DNA of 64,000 nt from Euglena gracilis (Eukaryota > Euglenida > Euglenophyceae > Euglenales). Each line of letters opens with the position of its first letter. Position 1 is the first letter of the stretch. Shown here in pieces: positions 1-9,460 of this stretch. The notes beneath the pieces are model-generated. The model was not told the DNA's origin, ran no database searches, and saw only the letters and a program-made list of their open reading frames with translations. Location of the stretch: positions 21,588,954 through 21,652,953 of the forward strand of contig CP154954.1 of assembly GCA_039621445.1 (NCBI GenBank), written 5' to 3'. A program made the position numbers and the translations under genes.

Positions 1-591
1 GTGGCGGGTACTTGAAAAGAGTCAGTGGGTTGTGTCCAGGATATGGTGCCCAACCCCCTGGAGGCCACTAAGTGGATGACACCTATTTGTGGTGGAAGTC
101 CAGATCACTCCTTTGGCAAAGCCTGCAAATGCAAAGCCTTGGCAATGTGTCTCGGTGGCAGGATTTGGTGGAATTTTTCTCGTATGTGGTACCGCAGTCC
201 AAATTCCGCAAGTCCTTTTCGGAGGATAAAAAAAAGTTTTAAAAAAACTGCCAATTATGCAAAAGATCGAACTTTTTTTTTTAGTCCTAAATTTGAGCTG
301 GCCGGCCCCTTTTCTGACCCATTTTGGCCTATTTTTGCCCCTCGAAAGCCAAAAATGCGTTACCGTCTTGCGGCTGCGAAATAATAAATGAAACTGGTCG
401 ATGGGCCACTTTGCTATTCTGGGAGACGTCGCCCAGAACAAAACCCCCCGAATGGTTTTTCTGGGCAACCTTGAGTCCCCGTTGCTTTTCTGCGGAGCAA
501 TGCCCTGTCCCCCCCCCCTCTAACGTTGACCCACGGCGCCTCGGACCCATGAGACCCAAGGCTCCCAGCCCCCTCGACCCTCTGATTCAAG
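1..591. other. Left edge, no gene recognised
   Basis: No assignable gene. The first 260 bases are non-repetitive and open in overlapping frames on both strands, but no domain or convincing splice-bounded exon is visible. From about 400 the sequence becomes C-rich (a C run near 511-520), like the introns further right. Earlier exons of the receiver-domain gene, including the acidic pair that precedes the phospho-acceptor in this fold, should lie here or left of the window; I could not find them. Confidence 0.4.
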
Positions 592-695
592 GGAGCCTTG
601 CACCCATCGACGAGGCGGCTGATGGTGGAGCGGCGGTTGCCTTCTGCCGGACCCACTTCTACCACCTCATCCTGATGGACATCCACCTGCCCAGG
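592..695 (+). CDS. Response regulator receiver domain, exon with phospho-acceptor Asp
   Basis: The translated island ends in a hydrophobic strand followed by LILMDIHLP. This is the beta-3 signature of two-component receiver domains; the Asp in LMD is the predicted phospho-acceptor. The preceding DEAADGGAAV matches the usual variable-residue/DG/A-V helix start. The exon can begin after the AG at 590-591. Its 3' end is not certain: no GT lies close, and the candidates are a GC donor at 696 or a junction at 692 (see findings). The N-terminal acidic pair is not in this exon. Family assignment is from motif order with the next two islands, which carry the rest of the same fold in the right order and on the same strand. 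Whether this is a stand-alone regulator or the tail of a hybrid kinase cannot be seen. Confidence 0.75.
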
Positions 696-1112
696 GCAGC
701 CCCCCCCCCCCGGTGGTGCTGGAACACCTGGACCCCCTGTCCCCCCCACAGGCAAAGCCGCCAAGGTTCGCTTCACGTCGTGTGCCATGGCATTGGTTAA
801 GGTGTGCCCGACTGGGTGTTTGGAGTGATGGATTGGTCCTTGGCTGCAGACCCTCTCCCCCTGGGGATAGGGTCGGGTTATTGGTCCATCTGGCGCCTTT
901 GACGCCAGAAGGTTTTGGCAAATTTGACCAAAGTCCGTTACTTTTGAGCCATTTTATCCGTTGATTTTGATCCATTTTAGTCCCAGTGGCCAGAGTGACC
1001 GACGAGGGTCGGGCCGGAAGTGAGTCCCCCCTCCCTGGGGGGACTTCACAAGCAATGGTACGGCTGTGCCCCCCCCCCCCCAACGTCCCGACCCAACGGC
1101 CCTGCCAACGCC

Positions 1113-1212
1113 GGGGCTCAACGGCTTCGAGGCCACCGTCCACATCCGCACGCTGCAGCGGGAGCGCGGCGACGGCCTCGTGAGCCTCATCGTGGGGCTG
1201 ACTGGCAGCCAG
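1113..1212 (+). CDS. Response regulator receiver domain, exon with alpha-3/beta-4
   Basis: This exon continues the receiver fold. GLNGFEATVHIR corresponds to the loop and helix after the phospho-acceptor (usual pattern P-x-x-D/N-G-x-E-A). LVSLIVGLTG corresponds to beta-4, with the conserved switch Ser/Thr (here T). Joined to the previous exon at CTG CC / G GGG the reading is continuous and of normal spacing. No AG acceptor sits at the exact start, so the left boundary is inferred from protein alignment. The right boundary is also open: CAG followed by GCCCC at 1210-1217 could be a GC donor. The intron to the left (696-1112) is dominated by C runs; that to the right by a 17-G tract and non-repetitive sequence. 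Confidence 0.7.
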
Positions 1213-1736
1213 GCCCCACCGTCGCCCCCGCCGAGGGTTCGACTGGGAGAGGGCGGGGGAATGGCCTCGCACCTGGGGGGGGGGGGGGGGGGGCTACTAA
1301 TGGTGCTGCCTGAACTGAGAACCGAGAATCAGAAACAGTTCCAGACTTCTGTCAATGAGAGGAATACTCCCACCTCCGCGCTGGCTGACCTCTCCGAATA
1401 CGATCTCCCACCCCCTCGCGGATGGCTGGTTGGCCGGCACCGAAGGAATCAGGCGCGAATTGCCCAATTTTTTTCTTTCCAATTTCTCTGTTTGGGGTTT
1501 CGGGGTTTCCACTTACGGCACCCTACCCGTTTGGGTTGGGAATGGGTCTGTTTTAGACAAAACAGCAAAATGCCGATTTTGTAAATTTATGGCGCTTTTA
1601 GGGGGGGGGGCTGGAAACCCCCCCCAGAATGCCCTGGAAAGTTGAAACACACAAAACCGGCAGAGCACACCTGGCCTCTGGAGAAGAAGGGTCCTGCGGG
1701 AGACACCCACGAGAGCGTGCCGAGTGTGGGGCACAG

Positions 1737-1802
1737 TAGCGGGATGAACGAGGTGCTGTGGAAGCCCGCCACCCCGGCGTCCATGCGCCAGCTCTGCGTC
1801 AA
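1737..1802 (+). CDS. Response regulator receiver domain, exon with conserved Lys-Pro
   Basis: The short island encodes GMNEVLWKPATP followed by a helix. This is the receiver beta-5 signature in which Lys, followed by cis-Pro, contacts the phospho-Asp. A CACAG acceptor ends at 1736 and an AA|GTATGA donor starts at 1803, so both splice sites look conventional. Between the previous exon and this one about ten residues of the usual alpha-4 helix are missing. They may lie in a small unseen exon in 1213-1736, or the loop is shortened. All three switch residues of the fold (Asp, Thr, Lys) are present across the exons, so the domain looks functional. Confidence 0.75.
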
Positions 1803-2449
1803 GTATGACATCCCGCGGAGGCGGGCCCCGGCTGCCGGGAATCTGTTGCCTCGGCAACCGTTGCTGGGGTGGGGGAGAACCAGGACTGAACAACGAATCT
1901 TTTGAATCCCTTGAACCCCGAGGGCGGGTTGCCCCCCCCCCCCGCCAAATCTGGTGGGGAGTCCGACCACCCCCTCCCTCCACCACCCCTGAACTTTTTT
2001 TCCAGGGGCGATAATTTCCCGCACTTTCCGCACCGAAGGAGTTTTTCCTTGCAACTTGCAACGTGCCATATGTTGTGTGCGGGGGGACCCACCCACCACT
2101 CCTTCCCATACAGCTCTGGGGACAGGCATTTTTTTAAAAAAATAGCCAAACCCCACCCTACCCCCAGGGGGGGTGGGGTTTTCCAGCCAGCACCTCCCAG
2201 CGGGGCTGGTACCCCCCCCCCAGAGTCGGGAAATTCCCCGCCTGGGAAGATCTAAACTGATAAACAGCACCAATCGGAAATCGCAACTGCCAGTTCGTCG
2301 ACATCATCTGCCAGTTCGTCGACATCATTTCTCGCCTGCTCTTTGGCGCGCCGGCGGGTCCTGAGGTGGGGATGGGAAGCCCCCTCGCCCCGGGGCTGGC
2401 GCCAACGCCGGCGGCCGCCTCGCCGGGCTGCGGGACAGCCCCGCCGCAG
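1803..2449 (+). other. Intron-like spacer with C/G homopolymer runs
   Basis: No gene seen. The stretch contains repeated C runs and G runs and a short tandem copy of CATCATYTGCCAGTTCGTCG near 2290-2330. ORFs crossing it on the minus strand are rich in Gly/Pro from homopolymers and show no domain. Confidence 0.5.
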
Positions 2450-2590
2450 GTTTCAAGCCGCGGGCGCTGCTCAAGAACGGCCCGCGGGACATGAAGAAGC
2501 GTGGCCATGCCACCATCACGGCGTACGAGAAGTTCCTCCGCAAGAAGGGGGAGGAGTTCGCCGAGGCGTCCCGCGCTGGCTGCAGCCGGG
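2450..2590 (+). CDS. Exon-like island, unknown family
   Basis: GC-rich codons follow a CCGCAG acceptor at 2444-2449. The peptide is basic and helical, containing RALLKNGPRDMKKRGH and ITAYEKFLRKKGEEFAEAS, unlike the Pro/Gly-rich noise of neighbouring frames. The third positions are nearly all G or C, as in the recognised exons. The right end is uncertain; a CGG|GTCCAT donor is possible just downstream. I do not recognise the family. It could be a downstream exon of the receiver-domain gene or belong to a separate gene. Confidence 0.4.
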
Positions 2591-4117
2591 TCCATTTTGC
2601 TCGTGCATGTGTGCGTGTGCGTGCTCATGAGTTGCGTTTGTTTGCACGTTTATATGACTTGCTTAAATTGAAACACACATCTTTTAGGATTTCTTCGAGC
2701 ACTTCAGGGGTCATCAGGTCTTGCACCACCTCGGAATATCATTTGTGAAACACCTCTGGTGGAAGGAATATAAATGAACTTTATGTGCCGAGAATGGGTC
2801 ATTTAGGTACGTGTGCCTGTGCGTGCATGTGTGCGATTTGCACGCACTTGTGTGCAGGGCTGTGCGGAAATCCCCGCAACCCTATGGGTGGTTGGTGGGA
2901 GGTCGACACCTCCCCCCATCGTGGTGGTAGGGGGGTGTCTGACCCCACCAGGCGTTCCCGTATTTCTGGGTGGCGCCGATTTTTAGGTCGAAATTTTCCT
3001 TTGGCGCCTTTTACCGTTGCGCCCTTTGCGCCTAAGGAATTTTTTTTGAGCGGGCGCCATGGTTGGTGGGGGGGGTCGACCCCCCCACCTCCCATGTAGA
3101 GGGTCCGACCCACCAGGCCTTCCTGTACATTCCTGTGCAGTCCTGCTTGTGTGTGCGCGCATGTATGCCTGTATGTGTCCCGCATGTTTGCACATGGGGG
3201 CAAGCAACCTAGGTTTTCCCAAAGGGTGCCTATGTGGACGGCCGGGGTCAGCCGCCAATGCAGCGGGTCTGAGGTGGATGTGAAAGGGGCGGAATGGGCG
3301 GAGCGGGATGCTGACCAGGCTTCTTTTAAGGAAGGCTGAACCCGAGGGGTTCTGGATGGCGGGGTGCTACTATATAAATGCATATATACATATATATATA
3401 TATATACATATACATATACATATATATATATATATATGTATATAAATCTACATATGCATATGTATGTATATATACACATATAAATGCATGTATATGCATA
3501 TGAATGTATATATACATACATACGTGTATATATGTATATATGTGTGTATGTATATGTGTGTGTATATATATATGCACATATCACACCCCTTAAAAGAGGC
3601 CTGATGTGGACCAACGCTCTGTGGCCACCTCCTCCCACCAGGGCTTTCCCGGATGTGATATTGCACAGATGCCACCGCTTTTCCAAGAAAAAAAGTGGAA
3701 GGCGTCGATCTGGTGTCGTCTTTGTCGAGCCAGCCCCCTTGTTCCTCACCGACATGGGATTCCAGACTGGTGGTGGGCTGCTGGGAACACCTCTCCCAGG
3801 CCCATTGGCAGGGGGGCATGCCAAGGCCGCCAGGCAGAATTTTGGGTAGGGGTTCGCAACTGTAGGTTTCTTGATGGTTTTTGCGGTGGCCTCTTTGAGG
3901 GTGGGTGTCGGGATATGTACCCCACGTCTGTCCGTGTTTGTTGCTGCACATGTGTATTGTGTGTGTGTGCGTGTGTGTTTGCGTGCGTGTGCGCGCGCGC
4001 TTGTGTGTGCATGTGTGTATGTGCGTGCACGCGTTCGTGCATGCGTTTTTGGTATGCGTGTTAGTGTGTGGCTGTCACGTTCATTCCTTCTTTGAAGAAT
4101 TTCGGTTCGTTGGCCAG
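2591..4117. repeat. Spacer with GT-rich tracts, AT microsatellite and dispersed repeats
   Basis: No gene found. The stretch holds purine/pyrimidine-alternating TGTGCG tracts (2600-2640, 2810-2860, 3950-4075). Two copies of a dispersed repeat containing GGTCGAC and CCACCAGGC lie at 2886-3010 and 3060-3130. An AT/CATA microsatellite covers about 3366-3580. Long minus-strand ORFs here are low-complexity His/Thr/Tyr/Ile translations of these tracts. Confidence 0.6.
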
Positions 4118-4273
4118 CGGGGCCCTCCACCGGTCCTCACTGATGGTGGGCACGGCGTACGAGGAGCACGACCTCGCGCCCCTCGCCGCGATGCAGTTCG
4201 TGGAGGCGATCCGGGCGCTCAATAAGCGGGCGGAGATGCAGCTGAGCGCCAAGTTCTATGCCTCCCGCCCAGG
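4118..4273 (+). CDS. Exon-like island, unknown family (helical)
   Basis: The island opens after a GGCCAG acceptor (AG at 4116-4117) and closes at CCCAGG|GTTTTT, with donor GT at 4274-4275. The peptide contains MVGTAYEEHDLAPLAAMQF and VEAIRALNKRAEMQLSAKF, a strongly helical, charged sequence with GC-biased third positions. No family is recognised. The donor context CAGGGTTTTTT is the same string that begins one of the MITE families in this window (17826), so the downstream intron may be element-derived. Confidence 0.45.
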
Positions 4274-5310
4274 GTTTTTTGAAGCCTCTTCAAGATTTTT
4301 TTTTTGAAACTGACCGCGTCTTTGACCCCCCCCCTCCGTGTCAACGGCACCTTTCCAGAACACTACCTGACGTATTTTTTTGTTGAATTACAGCGGCGTT
4401 GACGCACTATGTCGTTGACACCCCCCCATGTCAACGACACCTTCCCTGAACACTGTCGCGCCTTGGACAGGGGGAAGGTAATTCCATGTAATCTCTTGTG
4501 AATTTGGCGTTGTTTGCTGTATGTTGTTTGAGAATTTGCGTGGGAGGGGATCTCGGCGGCTTTTTCAAGGAAACCCTTCAAGGGATAGGGCAGAACCAGC
4601 GTTGGAACGCGTTCACCGCGAGAGAGCAATTTTTTTTTAACCAAGAGTGATGAGAACATTTCATTTTTAGCAAACTTCCCCAAAAGTCAAAGAATGAACA
4701 CACTTTTCCACATTAAAAAAAGGCATCTGTCTCATTCAGGGTTTTTTTTTTATGTTGTGGACCCCGGGGGGGGGGGGGGGTGGGTCCAGCCGAGCCCCCC
4801 TTCTGCCCACGGGGGCGGAGGGGTCGGACCCCCCCCTCCGGCCGGGGTGGTACTCTAAAGAGATAAGAGCTCAGCGACCAGGGTATGAATTAGAGCTGAG
4901 CTCTTTGGGAACCCCTCTAACCGCCTCATTTTCGGCTCAAAAACTCCTTTTCCAGGTCCGTGAGGCCAAAGAACATGGTTTTGGGCAAAAAAATTGTTTT
5001 CAATTTTTCGACTTTTTTTTGACCCAGAACTGACCCAAAATGGCCCAAAACGGGGGGGGGGCAATGATGATCATTTTGAAAAAGGTGCTATTTTTGTCAT
5101 TTTCGCGATTTTTGGCCATTTTCGGGGGAAAGTGGGTGGGTCTCCCGGGACCCCCCCCCCGGCTCCCCCCAGGGGGTGGGTGGGTGGGGAGGGGGACCCT
5201 CCCGGTCTTAAAAAACCCATGGTCCGGTTGGAGGGGTTTCCCATTTTCACCACCGAAAGTGGGTCCCCAAGGCCATCTCACCCCCCACCCCCCCTCGGCG
5301 TCAAAGCCAG
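4274..5310. other. Intron-like spacer, partial MITE-like remnants
   Basis: No gene seen. At 4735-4830 a CAGGGTTTTTTTTTTA start is followed by G and C runs. At 5000-5215 there is the internal signature of the CAGGGG MITE family (AAAAAGGTGCTATTTTTG, then CGCGATTTTTGGCCATTTTCGGGG, then GGTCTTAAAAAACCC). Together they look like a decayed or interrupted member of that family. Matching target duplications are not visible. Confidence 0.45.
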
Positions 5311-5409
5311 GCCCACGCTGAGCCACGGCCCCTGCCTCCTCCACGAGCGGGTCACGGCGGTGGCCATGGCCGTCATCCGCCGCCAGATGCCGGCCCAGGG
5401 CGGCAACCG
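5311..5409 (+). CDS. Exon-like island, unknown family
   Basis: After an AAGCCAG acceptor (AG at 5309-5310) the frame reads PTLSHGPCLLHERVTAVAM then AVIRRQMPAQG with GC-rich third positions. No GT donor is close; CCCAGG|GC at about 5400 would be a GC-type donor like the one proposed for the first receiver exon. Family unknown. It lies on the same strand as the flanking exon islands, so it may belong to the same gene. Confidence 0.35.
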
Positions 5410-6741
5410 GGCCGGGGGCCGGCCCCCACCCCAGCACTGGGTCCCTCCTCCCTGGTGCCCCCCCCTTCGGTTTGAAAGGGTGTGAGAGGCAGACACGGGG
5501 TTTCTCCCGGTCAAGAGCGGAGCCGGGCACACGTGAGGAACGCGTCAACCAACGAAACTGGCGACGCGCGCAAACGAAACATCCTCCGCGCCGTTTAAGC
5601 ATCTACTGTGTCCGCGCGCCACCCCATTGCTCCGCAACCCTCTTTTTGAAGTCATCCTTCCAGAGACGCCTTTTTTGCCCTGCAGTATTTCAATGTTTCT
5701 TTTTTTCTCAGAAATCCCTCTCGGTCAAACATTTTTTGAAAAACCAGAAATTCATTTTTATGATGTTTTGGTTGATGGGGGATGATCCGAGGGCGCCAGA
5801 AATCACTTCCCCTCAAGAATTTGATCTGCTTTTGCAAAACATGGCTATTTTTCTGGCCATTTTTCCTGCAGGATTTCATTGAATGTGACGGGAGGGGAAG
5901 TCTTTTTTTTTTTGCTCAAGGACCGCCCTGCTCCCTGTTTTGGGCCCGTCTTTTCTGGTGCTAGAAGTCAGTTCCAGCAGGGAGGTTTACATCGTGGGGG
6001 GCTCCTCAATAAATTTACATTCAATTGCGTTGTGTGCCATTTTTTCCCCTGCATTTTCGTCAGTTTTGCATTTTCTTGAATTGCATGTTTTGAGATGCTT
6101 TGTTGAACCCCCCCAGAATTTTTAACACTCACCCCTCTTGTTACCCACCCCGTTTCATGCTCCCATAGATATAGATCTTGGCATATTTGTATTTAGAGCA
6201 ACCACAAAAAAAATGTTTTTTTGAGCCACGGCACGGCGTCTGTGGGACATTTTTTTGTGTGCGTAGTCACAGTGCACGCTTTCAAACGTTGCCGCGGTGG
6301 CGCACAAGGCAAATTCTGGCGCAGCGCACACAGGCCCCATTCCCATCCTTTGCAATTTTGCATACCTCCCCATGCAAGACACAGTGCATTATTTACTCAC
6401 ACCCCGTGCCAACCGCATTTTTATGGGACACTGCCTGGCATTTTCCGCTGAAGCGCTGTTGGATTGACACACCATCTCGTTGACATCCCCTTGTCAACGA
6501 TAAATCTTTGCAAGATAGCCTCACCTTGGACTAAAGGGGGAGGCAAAATATTTGTTACGTGTGACAAAGTAATAAAGCACTAAAACAAATCAAGAAAATA
6601 AATAATAATGAGGATGATAATAAATAAAAATATGTGCCAAATTTTTTCAGAAAAAATTAAGACGGAAAATGTGGGCCGCGACTGCCACGGCATTTATCTT
6701 TTTCTTGCGCCGTGCCAGTATGATCCCCACGCCATGTGCAG
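5410..6741. other. Spacer, mostly unique AT-richer sequence with one dispersed repeat
   Basis: No gene assigned. 5780-5940 is a member of a dispersed family recognised by CATTCAATGA-like sequence, an A/T run and AAGGACCGCCCTG (other members near 28430, 28670, 51195 and 56500). The remainder (5950-6700) is AT-richer, with no domain-like ORF. Confidence 0.45.
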
Positions 6742-6876
6742 GTGGGGGCCGGGCCCTGCCCCCGATCCTCTTCGACGAGCGGATGCTGCAGACACACATG
6801 GAGGCGGACCTGCTGCAGGTGAAGCACACCCTGCGGCAGGTGCTGGTCCGCGCCTCCGGCCTCCATGCCACGGAGG
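6742..6876 (+). CDS. Exon-like island, unknown family (helical)
   Basis: The island follows a TGTGCAG acceptor (AG at 6740-6741). Its peptide contains LPPILFDERMLQTHMEADL and LQVKHTLRQVLVRASGL, amphipathic and non-repetitive with strong GC3 bias. A GAGG|GTGCCC donor at 6877 would close it. Two internal CAG|GTG strings (CTGCAG|GTGAAG and CGGCAG|GTGCTG) could be earlier donors. No family recognised. Confidence 0.45.
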
Positions 6877-7647
6877 GTGCCCTCGCCCCCGCCCAGGACC
6901 CCTGCCAACCCCCCACCCCAACCTGCGGCAGTGATGGGCGTTTGCGCATGTGTGTCTATGTGTGTCTGTGTGTGGTTTGTTTGCGCGCACGTGCGTGCAT
7001 GTGATTTGTGTGCGCTTCCTAGGCGAGCATTACCCCCTAAAACTGGTGTGTGGGAGCTGGGGCCCACCACCAGGGGAGGGCCAGCCAGCCACCACAGCAG
7101 GGGAGAGCCAGCATATTGTTTTTTTCCTTCAGCCAGCAGCTCCCAGCGGGGTGCACCCCCCCCCCCTTTCAGGTCGAGCGCTGGATTATTTTTTTTTAGC
7201 CATAATCTTGGGGTGAACAACCAAAAAATCCTCGGAAAGGCCCTTGTTTGGCCGCTTAGCTCCTTTTTTCCATAATTTTTTTGGCACTGTCCTACGAATC
7301 CAGCCAGGTCCAACCCGCTCCACCCAGCGCTTTTTTCCAGCCAGTGGGCTGGACCCCCCCCCCCCCTAAGGGGCCCTGAAGAAATTCCGTGTGTGTGGTG
7401 GCAGAAAGCTCCGCTGGAAGAGTTCATGCGAAACCAAGTTCTCTGTGGCTGCCGATCCCTTCCTGAAATGGGGGCATGTGGGCACTGGCGCGCATGCCAG
7501 TAACCCTGCATCCTTTCAAGGCAGGTTAAGAGCAATGCCTTGATGACAATCCAGCGACACCCCGGAAATTGCGGACACACACGGAGGGGGAACGCGGTGG
7601 AGGTTCCAGCCAGTCCCCCCCCCCCCCAATTTCCTTCAGCCCTGGCA
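6877..7647. other. Intron-like spacer with GT-rich tract
   Basis: No gene seen. A TGTGTGT/GCGCGCACG tract (6945-7010) is followed by CCAGCCAGCAGCTCCCAGCG-type repeats and C runs. AAGAAATTCCGTGTGTG near 7380 resembles the end of the 60817-61307 element. Confidence 0.45.
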
Positions 7648-7780
7648 GCCTGCCGTCGTCTCCGGGATCCGACTGCCGTGCGCCGGCCGGTGCCACATCT
7701 ACGGCCGGAGCAGCCGCGGCAGCGAGCCCAACGTGTACCAGTTCTACACCGTGGTGCCCTACGCGAACGCCCAGCACTGG
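7648..7780 (+). CDS. Exon-like island, unknown family
   Basis: It opens after TGGCAG (AG at 7646-7647) and closes at CACTGG|GTTTGC (donor at 7781). The frame reads PCAGRCHIYGRSSRGSEPN then VYQFYTVVPYANAQHW with GC-rich third positions and mixed composition typical of real protein. I do not recognise the domain. It is the last exon-like island before a 4.5 kb stretch without one. Confidence 0.45.
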
Positions 7781-9120
7781 GTTTGCTGGGTTGGGGGGGG
7801 CCTCCGCCCAGCCAGTGCCCTCTGCGGTGCGCTGTGGCCACCAACGCGTCTGTTGGTCGCATCGCACAGGTGTCCCCCCCCGGCCTAGTGCTGTCTTTAC
7901 CCATATGGTTCCGAAACCATGCCCCCAACAAGACACTGCCCCAGTGCTGCCATTGTGCTGGTGCGTGGGGTGCCCCTCGAGCTGGAGGCGGATGGCCAGG
8001 GAGGGTCGTCTGCACAGTCTCCCCACCCCAGCCAGAAGCCCAATGGGTTGTGCTCCTCCCCCAGGGAAAGGGAGGGGCTGTCCATGGACTATCATTTCGG
8101 TGGTTTTTGCGGTGGGCCCTTGACGATGGGGGGGGGCAAGCTTCGACACTTGAAATTGCCCAGCACCTCTATGTCCCATTGTTCTCCCGAAACCCCAGAT
8201 TTCAAGGTCAGGCGGTGAAGCTGCCACAGGTCTTCTGAGGCGGATCCAAACACCCAGGTTTCGAATCACCGCATCATATGCCCTGGGCATCATACTTATC
8301 GGCTCCCGACCCACACGATCGGTGCGCCGTCCTTTCCCGATCCTCCCTGGGGCTCCCTCCCCGGCCGCCGATGACGCCCGCACCGCCAAAGTTCACATGG
8401 CGGCCGGCTGCGATGACCCGCAGAGAGGCAGGGCCAAGTGGTGCCCCCCCCCCCCCCAACAGGCGCGCGATGCGCGGGCCATGTTTGTGCGAAAGCAAGC
8501 TTTTGGGTCAGATCGCAGTCAGTTCCCTGGGCTTGCCCTCTGTCAGGGAAGATTTTCAGAAAGGTTGGGGATGTTGACAGGTTGACGATGGGCTGGCCAC
8601 AGGTCACTTGGTTGAACCCCCCCCCCAGGTGTGCGTGGACAGCAGAGAGGAGCCCCCCCCCCCTCCTGGACCGCCAGTGGGACACCAAAAGGACAATTTT
8701 TCTTTCCGGTGCTTTACGGCTGAAATTTTGGGCATTTTTGGCAGAGTTTTGCCCAAAAAGGGCAGAATGGCACTTTTGGTCGATTTTGGAGGACAACATT
8801 TTTTGGCCCGGGGCTGTGTTACAGCCTGAAAAATGTTCACCTGGTGTAGGAGCATTGCATCAGCACGCACCACTGTAGAGGAAGGAGGTCCCCTCCCCCC
8901 CCTCGCTGGACTGGAGGGACTGACCTTCCCCCACTTGCCCTTACCCCCCCCCCCCCTATGTCCAACGACCCCCCCCCCCCAGTCTCTTTGGAGGTTTGGC
9001 CAAACTTCCATTTTTGCCACCTTTTGGACAAAAATTTGCCAGAATTGCCCAAAATTTTCGGTGCAAAGCGCCTGATGGAAAGATTTGCCTTTTGGGGGGA
9101 GGGGGTCAATGGTAAACCCC
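7781..9120. other. Spacer, homopolymer-rich
   Basis: No gene supported. C runs recur every 100-300 bp (for example 8446-8458, 8946-8957 and 8971-8981). Several copies of AAATGGCACTTTTGGTCG-type sequence occur, shared with 14580-14610. A short frame at 8355-8410 resembling AAGCDD was considered and rejected as a receiver domain. Confidence 0.45.
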
Positions 9121-9460
9121 CACCTAAAAGGAACCCATTTCTTATAGGTGGGTTTCCAAAAAATGGCCTGAGGGGTTTCTTATAGGTGGGGGTTTCTTAT
9201 AGGTGGGTTTCAATGTCCGAAAAATTTTTGAGCCGACAAAAGGCCAAAGGTGGCCAAAAACAGTGAGAAATTTCCTTTTGGCGCCTTTGGCGCCAAAGAA
9301 AAATGGGGGTTTCTTATAGGTAGTTGGGTTCAAAGCTCCCCAGGGGTTTCTTATGGGTGGGGGTTTCTTATAGGTGGGCGTCGGTCCAAAAATCCCCAAA
9401 GGGTTTCTTATAGGTGGGAGTTTCTTATAGAGGGGGGTTTCTTAAAGGTGGGGGGTTTAC
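9121..9460. repeat. Degenerate tandem repeat with TTTCTTATAGGTGGG
   Basis: About nine spaced copies of the core TTTCTTATAGGTGGG lie in 340 bp, separated by variable unique sequence, including TTTGGCGCCTTTGGCGCC. Reverse-complement versions (ACTTATAAACCCCCC, CCTATAAACCCC) cluster at 32370-32470, 32640-32760 and 37410-37770, so this is a dispersed repeat module. Confidence 0.7.

Noticed and set aside
2799-4130. 443-codon minus-strand ORF
   Set aside because: It is mostly His/Thr/Tyr/Ile low-complexity sequence from GT-rich and AT-rich tracts and overlaps a better exon-like island on the other strand.
8320-8430. Possible second receiver-domain exon (KVHMAAGCDDPQ)
   Set aside because: Resemblance is limited to a few residues, no KP or phospho-acceptor motif lies nearby, and no splice sites frame it.
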